This document shows positions 1 to 6,115 of a stretch of DNA of 10,769 nucleotides, in pieces. This DNA comes from Balneolales bacterium (GTDB lineage: Bacteria; Bacteroidota; Rhodothermia; Balneolales; Natronogracilivirgulaceae). Location: assembly GCA_007116685.1 (NCBI GenBank), contig SKIC01000096.1, positions 1-10,769 on the forward strand, written 5' to 3'. The number at the start of each line of letters is the position of its first letter. The stretch's first letter is position 1. A program made the translations under genes and the position numbers. Under the pieces are notes generated by a model. It saw only the letters and a list, made by a program, of their open reading frames with translations. It had not been told where the DNA came from and did not search any database.

Positions 1-744
1 ATATTCGTGATGCGTGGTATACTGATCGTTAATTTTGTTGTAGGCACCCATAATACTCCAGGCACCGCCATCAATAACCACATCACGGAAACCGGGGAAG
101 TAAATCTCATGAAGTGCTCTTTTGCTAATCAAAACGTCGATATTATGACGATCGGTTTCCTGATTATTTGCAGCATAATGCTTTGGGCAAGCCGCTACTC
201 CCTGCTCCTGAAGTCCGAGCACGTAACCTACGCCCATCTGTCCTGTCAAAAAGGGGTCTTCACTCAAATACTCGAAATTACGTCCATTCAAGGGGCTTCG
301 AATGATGTTAATACCCGGTCCTAGAAGTACATTTTTACCTCGTTCTTTGGCTTCATTGCCCAAAACAACTCCAAACTCATATCCCAAATCTCTGTTCCAG
401 GTAGAAGCGAGATTGATACCAACAGGTAAATAAGTGGCTTGATCATCGTAGCCTTCAAGAGCAAACCATCCACGCCCGTGCTCGTGGCGAACCCCATGAG
501 GACCATCCGAGAAAACCAACTCAGGAATTCCTAAGCGAGGTACTTCGCCAGAGGTAAACGAAGAGCTTGCATGAATCATCCCGATTTTCTCATCGAGAGT
601 CATCATTGCAATCAATGAGTCAATTTTTGATTCGTAGTTTTCAGGCATATCAGATGCTGTTTTGATTTGATTATTGCTACTGTGGCAGGAGAATGCCAAC
701 CATCCTATAGATATAAGTGTAGCAAGAAGGATTAATTTTTTCAT
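1..744 (-). CDS. Glycoside hydrolase family 3 lipoprotein (beta-glucosidase-like), C-terminal part missing at window edge
   Basis: Reading the minus strand from the ATG at 744 gives 248 codons open to position 1, so the gene continues outside the window. The N-terminus is a lipoprotein signal: MKK, a hydrophobic stretch, then the lipobox LAFSC with the lipidated Cys at residue 20. The mature part matches the GH3 N-terminal (beta/alpha)8 domain: MMTLDEKIGMI (47-57), VFSDGPHGVR (77-86, substrate-site Asp80), LGPGINIIRSPLNGRNFEYLSEDP (141-164), the KH pair (188-189) in CPKHYAANNQETDR, and IMGAYNKIN (231-239). The catalytic Asp of GH3 normally lies shortly after this last motif and so is beyond the edge. 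Family members cleave terminal beta-linked glucose or xylose from oligosaccharides; the exact substrate cannot be told. As a lipoprotein it would be anchored in the outer membrane or periplasm. No Shine-Dalgarno sequence precedes the start. Confidence 0.93.
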   Translation of the reverse strand, partial: MKKLILLATLISIGWLAFSCHSSNNQIKTASDMPENYESKIDSLIAMMTLDEKIGMIHASSSFTSGEVPRLGIPELVFSDGPHGVRHEHGRGWFALEGYDDQATYLPVGINLASTWNRDLGYEFGVVLGNEAKERGKNVLLGPGINIIRSPLNGRNFEYLSEDPFLTGQMGVGYVLGLQEQGVAACPKHYAANNQETDRHNIDVLISKRALHEIYFPGFRDVVIDGGAWSIMGAYNKINDQYTTHHEY

Positions 745-1254
745 AATTCAAAGATATAGGGATGAATCTTTTGGAGTGAGATACGCATAGCTATCAGCGC
801 CAAAGGCCTGGCATCAAAAGGGGAGCAGAGTGATGTACCATCCATAAAATTACCTGATAAAATAGGCTGCTGATGCGGAGTGGCTGACCAAGGACTAGTT
901 TGGACTGCCGGAAAACGACTGAAAAAACTTCAGTAGTCTGTGCAAATATGTTACTGATACTGAAAATAAATTTCAAATAAAACAGTCAAAATTATTGTAG
1001 AACAAGTGAAAATTACATTTATGATTATTTCATCTGTTTAGTAGGCGGTTTGGGTACTAATTTAAATGAAAAAAAATTGCATTATAATATTTGTTCTGAA
1101 AGTGTAAAAATTAAGACTCAGTCTGAAGGCTTTGATTCTATATACTGCTGCATAAAGTCGTGTATATCATTTGTTTAAAAGTATATCTATTGCTTTTAAT
1201 GATAAATGTATATATGTTTTAAAAGTTTGAAAAATATCAAATGATGGGTATCGC
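745..1254. other. Intergenic region between divergent genes
   Basis: About 510 bases separate the GH3 start from the next gene on the plus strand. I see no convincing gene. A 60-codon minus-strand frame (794-976) has no recognisable protein character. The right half (about 1000-1250) is very AT-rich, as expected for an upstream regulatory region. Small inverted repeats occur: ACTGAA/TTCAGT at 918-934 with a 5-base loop, and ATATAC/GTATAT at 1140-1167. Neither resembles a known operator. No exact TAnnTTTG element was found on the plus strand for the 1255 gene; TAATATTTG near 1085 has one base too many. Confidence 0.6.
749..756 (-). promoter_or_regulatory. Possible -7 promoter element (TATCTTTG) for the GH3 gene
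   Basis: On the minus strand TATCTTTG fits the Bacteroidota -7 consensus TAnnTTTG and ends 4 bases before the GH3 start codon at 744. If used, transcription would begin at or next to the A of the ATG, giving a leaderless message. No TTG-type -33 element is visible about 20 bp upstream, so this may be chance. Confidence 0.22.
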
Positions 1255-1845
1255 ATGAAGAAAAGAGTATTAGGGTTAATTCTGCTATATATAGGGGGCA
1301 TTTCGGGGATTTCAGATGCTCAAAATCTATCCGACTTAAAACAAAGCATTTCAGGCTTTTTTGTAACTACAGAACGTCCACAGGATTATAATGCCATAAT
1401 TACCTGGCGGCAATCGGCTGTTGAACTGGATGGGACTTATGATGCTGTCATATTCCACGAAAGAGCCACTATCCGAAGTCAAAATCGTCCTTATAACCGC
1501 CAAATTTGGGTGCTTACTGCCGAGGATGATTCCATAATGATGAGGCATTATGACGCATCGAATTTAGCCGAAGGGGAGCGTCCGGATGGTTTGGCACTAG
1601 AGAACTTTACCTACATGCCGGATTTGGATTTGCCGCTTCAATATTCCGATGGCGTTTGGAAGGGTACGATTGAATTCGTCAATCCTGATTATTTATCCCA
1701 ATTCGTGGAAGCAGCTCATTCTGCGCGTGTTTCCTTGCAGATTGACAGTGAGGGAATAGTGTACCATCTCGCCATGTATAACACAGAAGGCTTGCATATT
1801 TATGGTCCGAGAGAGCGGGGGTATCGTTTGGTCAGACGGGATTAA
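1255..1845 (+). CDS. Secreted protein, tentatively CpcT/CpeT-like fold
   Basis: This is a 196-residue protein with a clear N-terminal signal peptide: MKKR, a hydrophobic core (residues 5-18), and likely cleavage after SDA at residue 22. It would be periplasmic or exported. The mature domain has features reminiscent of the CpcT/CpeT family (phycobilin lyases in cyanobacteria, with homologues in non-photosynthetic bacteria): an early GFF...ERPQDY segment (34-45), the motif PYNRQIWVL (79-87) where that family has PYRQR followed by hydrophobics, and a C-terminal GPRERGYRLVR (184-194) where the family ends in a GPY-F-R-like motif. This match is from memory of the family and is weak; the family's conserved Cys residues are absent. 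A bilin role is not implied. The two in-frame-looking ATGs at 1241 and 1244 are out of frame, so 1255 is the only sensible start. No Shine-Dalgarno is present. The stop overlaps the convergent gene by 4 bp. Confidence 0.72.
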   Translation: MKKRVLGLILLYIGGISGISDAQNLSDLKQSISGFFVTTERPQDYNAIITWRQSAVELDGTYDAVIFHERATIRSQNRPYNRQIWVLTAEDDSIMMRHYDASNLAEGERPDGLALENFTYMPDLDLPLQYSDGVWKGTIEFVNPDYLSQFVEAAHSARVSLQIDSEGIVYHLAMYNTEGLHIYGPRERGYRLVRRD

Positions 1846-2600
1846 TTAGCTGCCTCATCTTCAAACATAATGGCCTGACGGGAATAGCCTTCTTCTTTTA
1901 GGGTATTCAGGATTGTTATAATCTTGGATAAGCATTTGCTGAGGCCAAGTAAACCGGTATCCATATAGTGTTCTTTATCGTTCACAAAACGCTCCGATTT
2001 TCGATATTGCCGGATATGGCTACAAGCGTCTTTTATCTGCGTATGGAGTTGAATTAGGAGAGAGACCAGTTCGGGCTCCAGATATTCGGAATACTTCATA
2101 TTTATGATATCCCAGATATCATTGGCTTTTTCGTTGAGGTATTCATAGGAAGTTTCGCTAAAAGCCTCCTGAGCATTCAGCATATTAGTTAGCTTGGGGA
2201 TTTCCGTATTAGCCAATTTGTCTAAAAATATACCTCTCTGTTGACGGATAGAATCTTCGGTAAGTCTGTCATCGTCTTCCAATTTTATTTCGGGTTGGAA
2301 ACTAAAAAAACGAGTACAAATTCCATCTCTGAGCCGGTTTACATTTCTGGAGATGAGATAATCCACATCATCCCGCACAATTTTCCAACGCTTGGTTTTT
2401 GATTTGACCAGCAACACATCCAGAATAAGCATCAAAAACGCAATCCCAATCAGTTCAGAAAGCAAATCAAGTGCGAAGTCTTGATTAATAGTGCTATACC
2501 ACCACAGCAACAAAGCCGCCAGAAAAATTGAGATATAAGCTACTTTTGGCACATGGCTAAGCAGAAAGAAATTAAACGTGAAGCGCTTTTTACTTTTCAT
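1842..2600 (-). CDS. Two-helix membrane protein of unknown function
   Basis: I do not recognise this gene. From the ATG at 2600 it encodes 252 residues: a basic N-terminus (MKSKKR), two hydrophobic helices at about 17-36 and 43-65 joined by a short loop, then a charged cytosolic part of about 185 residues predicted by eye to be mostly helical (DSIRQQRGIFLDKLANTEIPKLTNML; LVSLLIQLHTQIKDACSHIRQYRKSERF). The second helix, in SELIGIAFLMLILDVLLV, resembles a motif seen in many small bacterial membrane proteins of unknown function that carry a helical tail. The frame is open up to an ATG at 2723, which would add 41 residues (MKDTNYRSGFSF...). That extension is rich in Ser, Phe and Pro and would place an odd segment before the basic membrane anchor, so 2600 is preferred, although a GAGAG sits before 2723. 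The gene ends tail to tail with the 1255-1845 gene, and its upstream neighbour is the oppositely oriented tRNA. Confidence 0.75.
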   Translation of the reverse strand: MKSKKRFTFNFFLLSHVPKVAYISIFLAALLLWWYSTINQDFALDLLSELIGIAFLMLILDVLLVKSKTKRWKIVRDDVDYLISRNVNRLRDGICTRFFSFQPEIKLEDDDRLTEDSIRQQRGIFLDKLANTEIPKLTNMLNAQEAFSETSYEYLNEKANDIWDIINMKYSEYLEPELVSLLIQLHTQIKDACSHIRQYRKSERFVNDKEHYMDTGLLGLSKCLSKIITILNTLKEEGYSRQAIMFEDEAAN

Positions 2601-2726
2601 TGATAAAAATGGGATTGTTGATGTACTGCTGAAAGGTACATGAAAGATTGCTAAGCGGAAATAGGAGGGATGCTGGATTTCTATTGCGAAGCTGAAGCCA
2701 CTGCGATAATTAGTGTCTTTCAATGA

Positions 2727-2757
2727 TTGCTCTCAACGATAAATCATCTTATATTTG
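2727..2757 (+). promoter_or_regulatory. Bacteroidota-type promoter for tRNA-Ile
   Basis: TTG at 2727-2729 and TATATTTG at 2750-2757 are separated by 20 bp. This matches the known Bacteroidota pattern of a -33 TTG/TTTG and a -7 TAnnTTTG. Transcription would begin around 2762, leaving a leader of about 25 bases before the tRNA for RNase P to remove. The location directly upstream of a tRNA makes a chance match less likely. Confidence 0.6.
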
Positions 2758-2787
2758 AGGCTATTCATTTTTCCTAACTAGGAATAG

Positions 2788-2860
2788 GGGCCCATAGCTC
2801 AGCGGTTAGAGCAGTCGACTCATAATCGATTGGTCGGGGGTTCAAATCCCTCTGGGCCCA
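2788..2860 (+). tRNA. trnI: tRNA-Ile (anticodon CAU, lysidine-modified)
   Basis: A full cloverleaf of 73 bases can be folded by hand. The acceptor is GGGCCCA/TGGGCCC (2788-2794 with 2853-2859) with discriminator A2860. The D stem is GCTC/GAGC (2797-2800 with 2809-2812). The anticodon stem is GTCGA/TCGAT (2814-2818 with 2826-2830, one G-T), with loop CTCATAA and anticodon CAT at 2821-2823. The T arm is GGGGG-TTCAAAT-CCCTC (2836-2852, one G-T). CAT could mean initiator Met, elongator Met or Ile. The stretch GACTCATAATCG and the surrounding sequence closely match E. coli ileX, the minor tRNA-Ile that reads AUA after TilS converts C34 to lysidine, so Ile is assigned. The acceptor lacks the C-A mispair at 1-72 of initiators. 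The 3' CCA is not encoded (CAT follows the discriminator). Confidence 0.95.
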
Positions 2861-2866
2861 CATATT

Positions 2867-2902
2867 AAAAACCTGTCTATATGTATTTATAGGCAGGTTT
2901 TT
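2867..2902 (+). terminator. Intrinsic terminator after tRNA-Ile
   Basis: A 15-bp stem, 2867-2881 paired with 2888-2902 (one T-G wobble), closes a 6-base loop TGTATT. The stem begins with five A and ends with five T, and a further T-run follows from 2905, so it can terminate in the tRNA direction. The A/T symmetry means it could also act on the opposite strand. It lies 6 bases after the mature tRNA end. Confidence 0.88.
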
Positions 2903-3097
2903 GTGTTTTTTGGAAGTGGTGTTTATCAGAATTCTTTAAATAGTCACAATAAATAGTATTGATTGTGAAATTTTTAATCTGTGTGTGGTGATCGAATTAA
3001 GTCTTGAGTTCATTCTCATATTCTTATTTCCAGCCACCCCCAAATATCCTATTTTAAAGCCACTTTAGTTCGTTTTCATCTCAATTTCTATAGAATA
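2903..3097. other. Intergenic region upstream of the glycosyltransferase
   Basis: This stretch of 195 bases is AT-rich and follows the tRNA terminator, so it must hold the glycosyltransferase promoter. I found no exact TAnnTTTG element on the plus strand and no Shine-Dalgarno before the ATG at 3098 (TTTCTATAGAATA precedes it). Confidence 0.5.
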
Positions 3098-4363
3098 ATG
3101 GCAAATCAAGCAATAATGAGACAGTGGTTGGATAAATCCTCGGATTCTTTTGATATAGCAAGTACCTCAGATCAGGACAGATTATTGGAATTGGCTGATG
3201 AGATGCTGGAAAATTCCGAAATTTCTGTAGAGGCGCTTTCTGAGCTTGCGAAAAAGGATGATACTCCGCTCGAATTTCGAATTGCGGTCATGCTTTGTAA
3301 GTCTAGAATGAATTTGAAGTCCATTGCTAAGCCGGTGCATATTGCGGTGGTTTTTGCGATGTGGGGGGAACAAAATCGTTTGAAGCCTCAATCGGAATCT
3401 AATCCCAATGGGGAAGATGCTCTGTGTGCAAAAATCAAGCAGCTGGAGTGGGCATGTGCCGACACAAAAGTTGCCTGGTCGGTTTATGCTGTGGATGACG
3501 GTTGTCCGTATGGAAGTGGAAAGATTGCGGAGGAAATAGCGGCTGAATCTCCCAAAAACGAGCATATACATGTTGCATATCTGAAGGATGCCATCCCTAC
3601 AGATGCCGGTCCGCTGAGGAATCTTGTATCGGTGAATGATTCCAAAAAGGGCGGTGCTGTAATTTATGGCAGTATGCTTGCGATAGAGAATAACGCAGAT
3701 GCGGTAATTTATACCGATGCGGATAATTCTGTGCATCTCGGCCAAATCGGATTGCTCTTGAAACCCTACATGGAAAATGAGAAAAAAGTAGTGCTGGGCA
3801 ACAGAAAACATCCGGAATCGGTATTGGTAAAAGATGCTGCCCGCTGGGGAATCGGAATCAAAAACCTGCGTCACATGCAGCGTATGGTGGGGCATGCCAT
3901 TTTCTCCAAAAACATTGCAGATACACAAGCCGCGTTTAAATTGTATGATTGTCAGTTACTGAAAGAGATTATCAAAAATCCCACCGTATTCGACTATTCT
4001 TTCGATACGGACTGGATTGCCGCTTTTATATCCAAAGATATTGCCTTCGCCCAAATTCCCTTCGCATTTATTGATTCTGCCGCTGAATCCGCTACGGCAA
4101 AACAGGTGCCTATGACAACCTGGGAGACGCTCTTAAAAGGATTGACCAGTTCCATGAAAGCCTATGATTTGTTGCAGACAGCACCTAGCCGGGAAATGGC
4201 AAAAGTTATAGAAGAAGAAGTTGAGGATTACAAAGATTTGGAAAAAATCATCGACCATTTACCCAAAGAACTCAAAAACGCCGGCGAAAAAGACTTTGGT
4301 AATCCAGAAGTAATGAGTCCGGAAGCTATGCGCGATTGGATACGAGAGCGAAAAAAGCAATGA
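3098..4363 (+). CDS. Soluble GT2-type glycosyltransferase with ALG5-like motifs
   Basis: This is a 421-residue protein. Residues 1-77 form a helical N-terminal extension (DQDRLLELADEMLENSEISVEALSELAKKD). From about 79 a GT-A fold begins: HIAVVFAMW (81-89), VDDGCPYGSG (132-141, nucleotide-sugar-binding Asp pair), and YTDADN (205-210, the DxD metal site). The second half matches the dolichyl/polyprenyl-phosphate glucosyltransferase (ALG5) branch of GT2: LGNRKHPES (233-241, family GSR-H), IADTQAAFKLY (273-283, family DTQCGFKLF), YSFDTDWIAAF (300-310, family FDVE-L), then IPFAFIDSAAESATAK (320-335). Such enzymes transfer a sugar from UDP- or GDP-sugar to a lipid phosphate. There is no membrane helix here, and the Cys of DTQCGF is Ala. 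The acceptor is therefore open: lipid phosphate, small polar molecule or protein. Residues 366-421 form a charged helical tail. It converges on the PMT-type gene across the repeat region. Confidence 0.88.
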   Translation: MANQAIMRQWLDKSSDSFDIASTSDQDRLLELADEMLENSEISVEALSELAKKDDTPLEFRIAVMLCKSRMNLKSIAKPVHIAVVFAMWGEQNRLKPQSESNPNGEDALCAKIKQLEWACADTKVAWSVYAVDDGCPYGSGKIAEEIAAESPKNEHIHVAYLKDAIPTDAGPLRNLVSVNDSKKGGAVIYGSMLAIENNADAVIYTDADNSVHLGQIGLLLKPYMENEKKVVLGNRKHPESVLVKDAARWGIGIKNLRHMQRMVGHAIFSKNIADTQAAFKLYDCQLLKEIIKNPTVFDYSFDTDWIAAFISKDIAFAQIPFAFIDSAAESATAKQVPMTTWETLLKGLTSSMKAYDLLQTAPSREMAKVIEEEVEDYKDLEKIIDHLPKELKNAGEKDFGNPEVMSPEAMRDWIRERKKQ

Positions 4364-4457
4364 AACAAAGCTAATGCTCTAAAACTGAGTTCGATTTTTA
4401 TCTAATTGGATTCTTATTAATTGGGAAAAATCATTTTTGTTTAAAACAAAGGGAGCT

Positions 4458-4553
4458 TAATTACTTTCGGCATTTTAAACCACAGAGTAACGCAGTGTTT
4501 TGCACAGTGTTACACAGAGTTTTTCTTTCCCGTTGTGGCTAAAAAAGTAATTA
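4458..4553. repeat. 10-bp inverted repeat interleaved with the CACAGAG hairpin
   Basis: TAATTACTTT at 4458-4467 and AAAGTAATTA at 4544-4553 are perfect inverted copies. Similarity extends outward to AGC...GCT with a one-base length difference. The right copy lies between the two arms of the larger CACAGAG repeat, so the two pairings have the order A-B-A'-B'. Both helices could form together only as a pseudoknot; otherwise they are alternatives. Confidence 0.6.
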
Positions 4554-4598
4554 CGGCTATATCAAAACTCTGTGTATAACTCTGCGTCCTCTGTGGTT
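4478..4598. repeat. Long imperfect hairpin of CACAGAG-type units
   Basis: The left arm (4478-4523) and right arm (4564-4598) are inverted copies. AACCACAGAG (4478-4487) pairs with CTCTGTGGTT (4589-4598). CGCAG (4491-4495) pairs with CTGCG (4582-4586). ACACAGAGTTTT (4512-4523) pairs with AAAACTCTGTGT (4564-4575). The left arm is longer because it carries an imperfect 12-bp duplication. A further partial copy, CTGTGGT, recurs at 4613-4619, 22 bp after the one at 4591-4597. Intergenic repeats of the CCACAGAG...CACAGAG kind are, from general recollection, common in environmental bacterial genomes. Confidence 0.8.
4493..4516. repeat. Imperfect 12-bp tandem duplication in the left hairpin arm
   Basis: CAGTGTTTTGCA (4493-4504) is followed directly by CAGTGTTACACA (4505-4516); nine of twelve positions agree. 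The right arm has no matching second copy. The duplication probably arose after the inverted repeat formed, for example by replication slippage. Confidence 0.65.
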
Positions 4599-4702
4599 AA
4601 AAAATTTATCATCTGTGGTAATAAAATTAGGAAGAGTGCTAAACATTTTTACTTAAAATCGAACTCAGGTTAAGGGTCTTCGGAAGTCGTGCCTTGTTTG
4701 CA

Positions 4703-6115
4703 CTATTTCCTCATCATATATCTGCTCACCTTTGCACCTCTGAATTCTTTTTGTTGAGAGCGTTGAAATTCTTCTTCCAGGCGGACTTGCAATGCATCTT
4801 GTGGCCTGCGATGCAGGATGATGTGCCAGAACTGTGTGTGGTTTTCGTTTTCTAAGGCGGACTTTATTTTGCTTAGGTCTGATTCTTCATAAATGAGGGA
4901 AGTTGCATGTAAATCACTTCCAAAGTGGTTCAAATAATAATTTAGGTAGTCGATATCCCAGGCTGTTACAAAAATTAGTTCATCAACATTTGCTTCCTGA
5001 TTCAGATGGTACACCGCTTCTCGTATTTCTTGTTTTTGTGGGCTGTGGAAAAACTGTCTGTCGAAAAACAGATCGTAGATGTTGAAACTTGTGACGATTA
5101 GAATCCATCCCAAAAAGAGTACTCTTGAATGGCTAACCATCAGCGGTACAGCAGCAAGAAGTATGAGCATTGCGGGCAAAGCAATAATCATATTAGGAAA
5201 GGTGAGTACGGGAAAGAGAAATGCTGAAATGATGTAGGCAATCACCCAGGGCAGAAAAAGCCATAGGCTGAGCATCCAAAAAGAAATGGGTGATTGAAAA
5301 GCGTGATTCTTCTTAAAAACGGCGAAAGCAAATGTCAGAGAAAAGAGCAGGAGCACTAGGTTCGAATTCGCCAAAACGAGACGAATCCACCTGAAAAAAT
5401 CAAAAAAAGAAGGTAAGGTGATATAGATTGGGCCATAGCCTTGTTGCAAAAACAGGTAAGGTAGCCAGGGAAGGTATCCAATGATAAAAATGGATAAAGG
5501 AATGATATGAGCTTTTATGGAAGCACTTCTTAGAATCATGAAAACCATATACCCCACAGCGAAAAGTAAACCGAAATAATGCAGATATGCAGCGAGTAAT
5601 AAACAGAACCCGAGCAGTATTCCATACCATTTGCTTTTATGCTTCAGGTACAATTCTCCAATCCAAACTATCAGCAGCGCCGCCATGAGCAGTAGAGAAT
5701 AGGACCGTGCTTCGCGGGCATAATACAATGGAAACCAACTGATGGCCAAAAACCACGAGGATGCCAGAGCAATTTGAGTGGTGAAAATTTTACGAGTAAA
5801 AAGAAAGATGAGTAAGACAGCAAAGAGTCCGGCTATTGCAGATGGAGTGCGCAGGGATTTCTCGCTATCTCCGAAAGTTTTTACCCAGACATGCATGAAA
5901 ACTTGATAGCCTGCGGGATGTACATCATATTTCCTGCTGAATTGTATGGTTTCACTTACATTCGACAGTGAGGCTCTTTTCCAGGTCGAAAGCTCATCAT
6001 TCCATAAAGACTCAGATTCCAAGTCATAGAATCTGAGAAATGCGGCTACTATCAGGATGAAGAAAAGAATCCATTTTTCCTTGCTGGATAACTTCTTTGG
6101 AGATTCATTCATCAT
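4703..6115 (-). CDS. Multi-pass membrane glycosyltransferase of the PMT/ArnT (GT39/GT83-like) superfamily
   Basis: This is a 470-residue integral membrane protein with about ten hydrophobic segments up to residue 350, then a soluble C-terminal domain of about 120 residues. The first helix (15-29) is followed by the family signature ESLWNDELSTW (35-45); the Asp40-Glu41 pair in the first outer loop is the catalytic acid motif of GT-C enzymes. Next come VHPAGYQVFMHVWVKTFGDSEKSLRTPSA (65-93, the HPP-Y region) and SWFPLYYAREARSYSLLLMAAL (126-147, the typical SP--Y-QEAR-Y stretch). Such proteins move a sugar from a polyprenyl-phosphate carrier to a lipid, polysaccharide or protein on the outer face of the inner membrane. 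This variant has HPAG where HPPL is usual. The start has two adjacent ATGs (6115, 6112) and no Shine-Dalgarno. It lies 101 bp downstream of alaC on the same strand and could be read from the same promoter or its own. Substrate unknown. Confidence 0.88.
   Translation of the reverse strand: MMNESPKKLSSKEKWILFFILIVAAFLRFYDLESESLWNDELSTWKRASLSNVSETIQFSRKYDVHPAGYQVFMHVWVKTFGDSEKSLRTPSAIAGLFAVLLIFLFTRKIFTTQIALASSWFLAISWFPLYYAREARSYSLLLMAALLIVWIGELYLKHKSKWYGILLGFCLLLAAYLHYFGLLFAVGYMVFMILRSASIKAHIIPLSIFIIGYLPWLPYLFLQQGYGPIYITLPSFFDFFRWIRLVLANSNLVLLLFSLTFAFAVFKKNHAFQSPISFWMLSLWLFLPWVIAYIISAFLFPVLTFPNMIIALPAMLILLAAVPLMVSHSRVLFLGWILIVTSFNIYDLFFDRQFFHSPQKQEIREAVYHLNQEANVDELIFVTAWDIDYLNYYLNHFGSDLHATSLIYEESDLSKIKSALENENHTQFWHIILHRRPQDALQVRLEEEFQRSQQKEFRGAKVSRYMMRK

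Larger units (their letters stand above)
4385..4668. repeat. Nested inverted-repeat element; 14-bp outer arms
   Basis: CTGAGTTCGATTTT at 4385-4398 is repeated exactly in inverted orientation at 4655-4668 (AAAATCGAACTCAG), 256 bases apart. These arms frame two further inverted repeats (listed separately) and lie wholly inside the gene-free gap between convergent genes. The shape, with terminal inverted repeats enclosing about 284 bp and no ORF, resembles a small non-autonomous (MITE-like) element. No target-site duplication is evident right outside the arms, and no transposase is present. It may instead be a folded 3' UTR or terminator structure for the two convergent genes. Confidence 0.6.

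Noticed and set aside
7..324. Plus-strand open frame of 105 codons
   Set aside because: It lies antisense to the GH3 coding frame, whose motifs are unambiguous.
794..976. Minus-strand 60-codon open frame in the left intergenic region
   Set aside because: No ribosome site, no recognisable domain, and an amino-acid pattern that looks like translated non-coding DNA.
2601..2723. N-terminal extension of the two-helix membrane protein
   Set aside because: The open frame permits it, but the Ser/Phe/Pro-rich composition before a basic membrane-anchor start makes 2600 the likelier initiation site.
2854..2902. tRNA 3' end as an attachment site for an integrated element
   Set aside because: No integrase nearby and no second copy of the tRNA 3' end in the window. 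The following hairpin is a normal terminator.
3182..3928. Minus-strand open frame of 248 codons inside the glycosyltransferase gene
   Set aside because: Rich in His, Arg, Ile and Phe without any motif; it is the antisense shadow of a strong GT-A coding frame.
4433..4450. TTTGTTT/AAACAAA palindrome as terminator of the glycosyltransferase gene
   Set aside because: The stem is purely weak pairs apart from one G-C, has almost no loop, and no T-run follows.
4385..4668. CRISPR array
   Set aside because: The repeats are inverted and nested, not regularly spaced direct repeats with unique spacers, and no cas gene is present.
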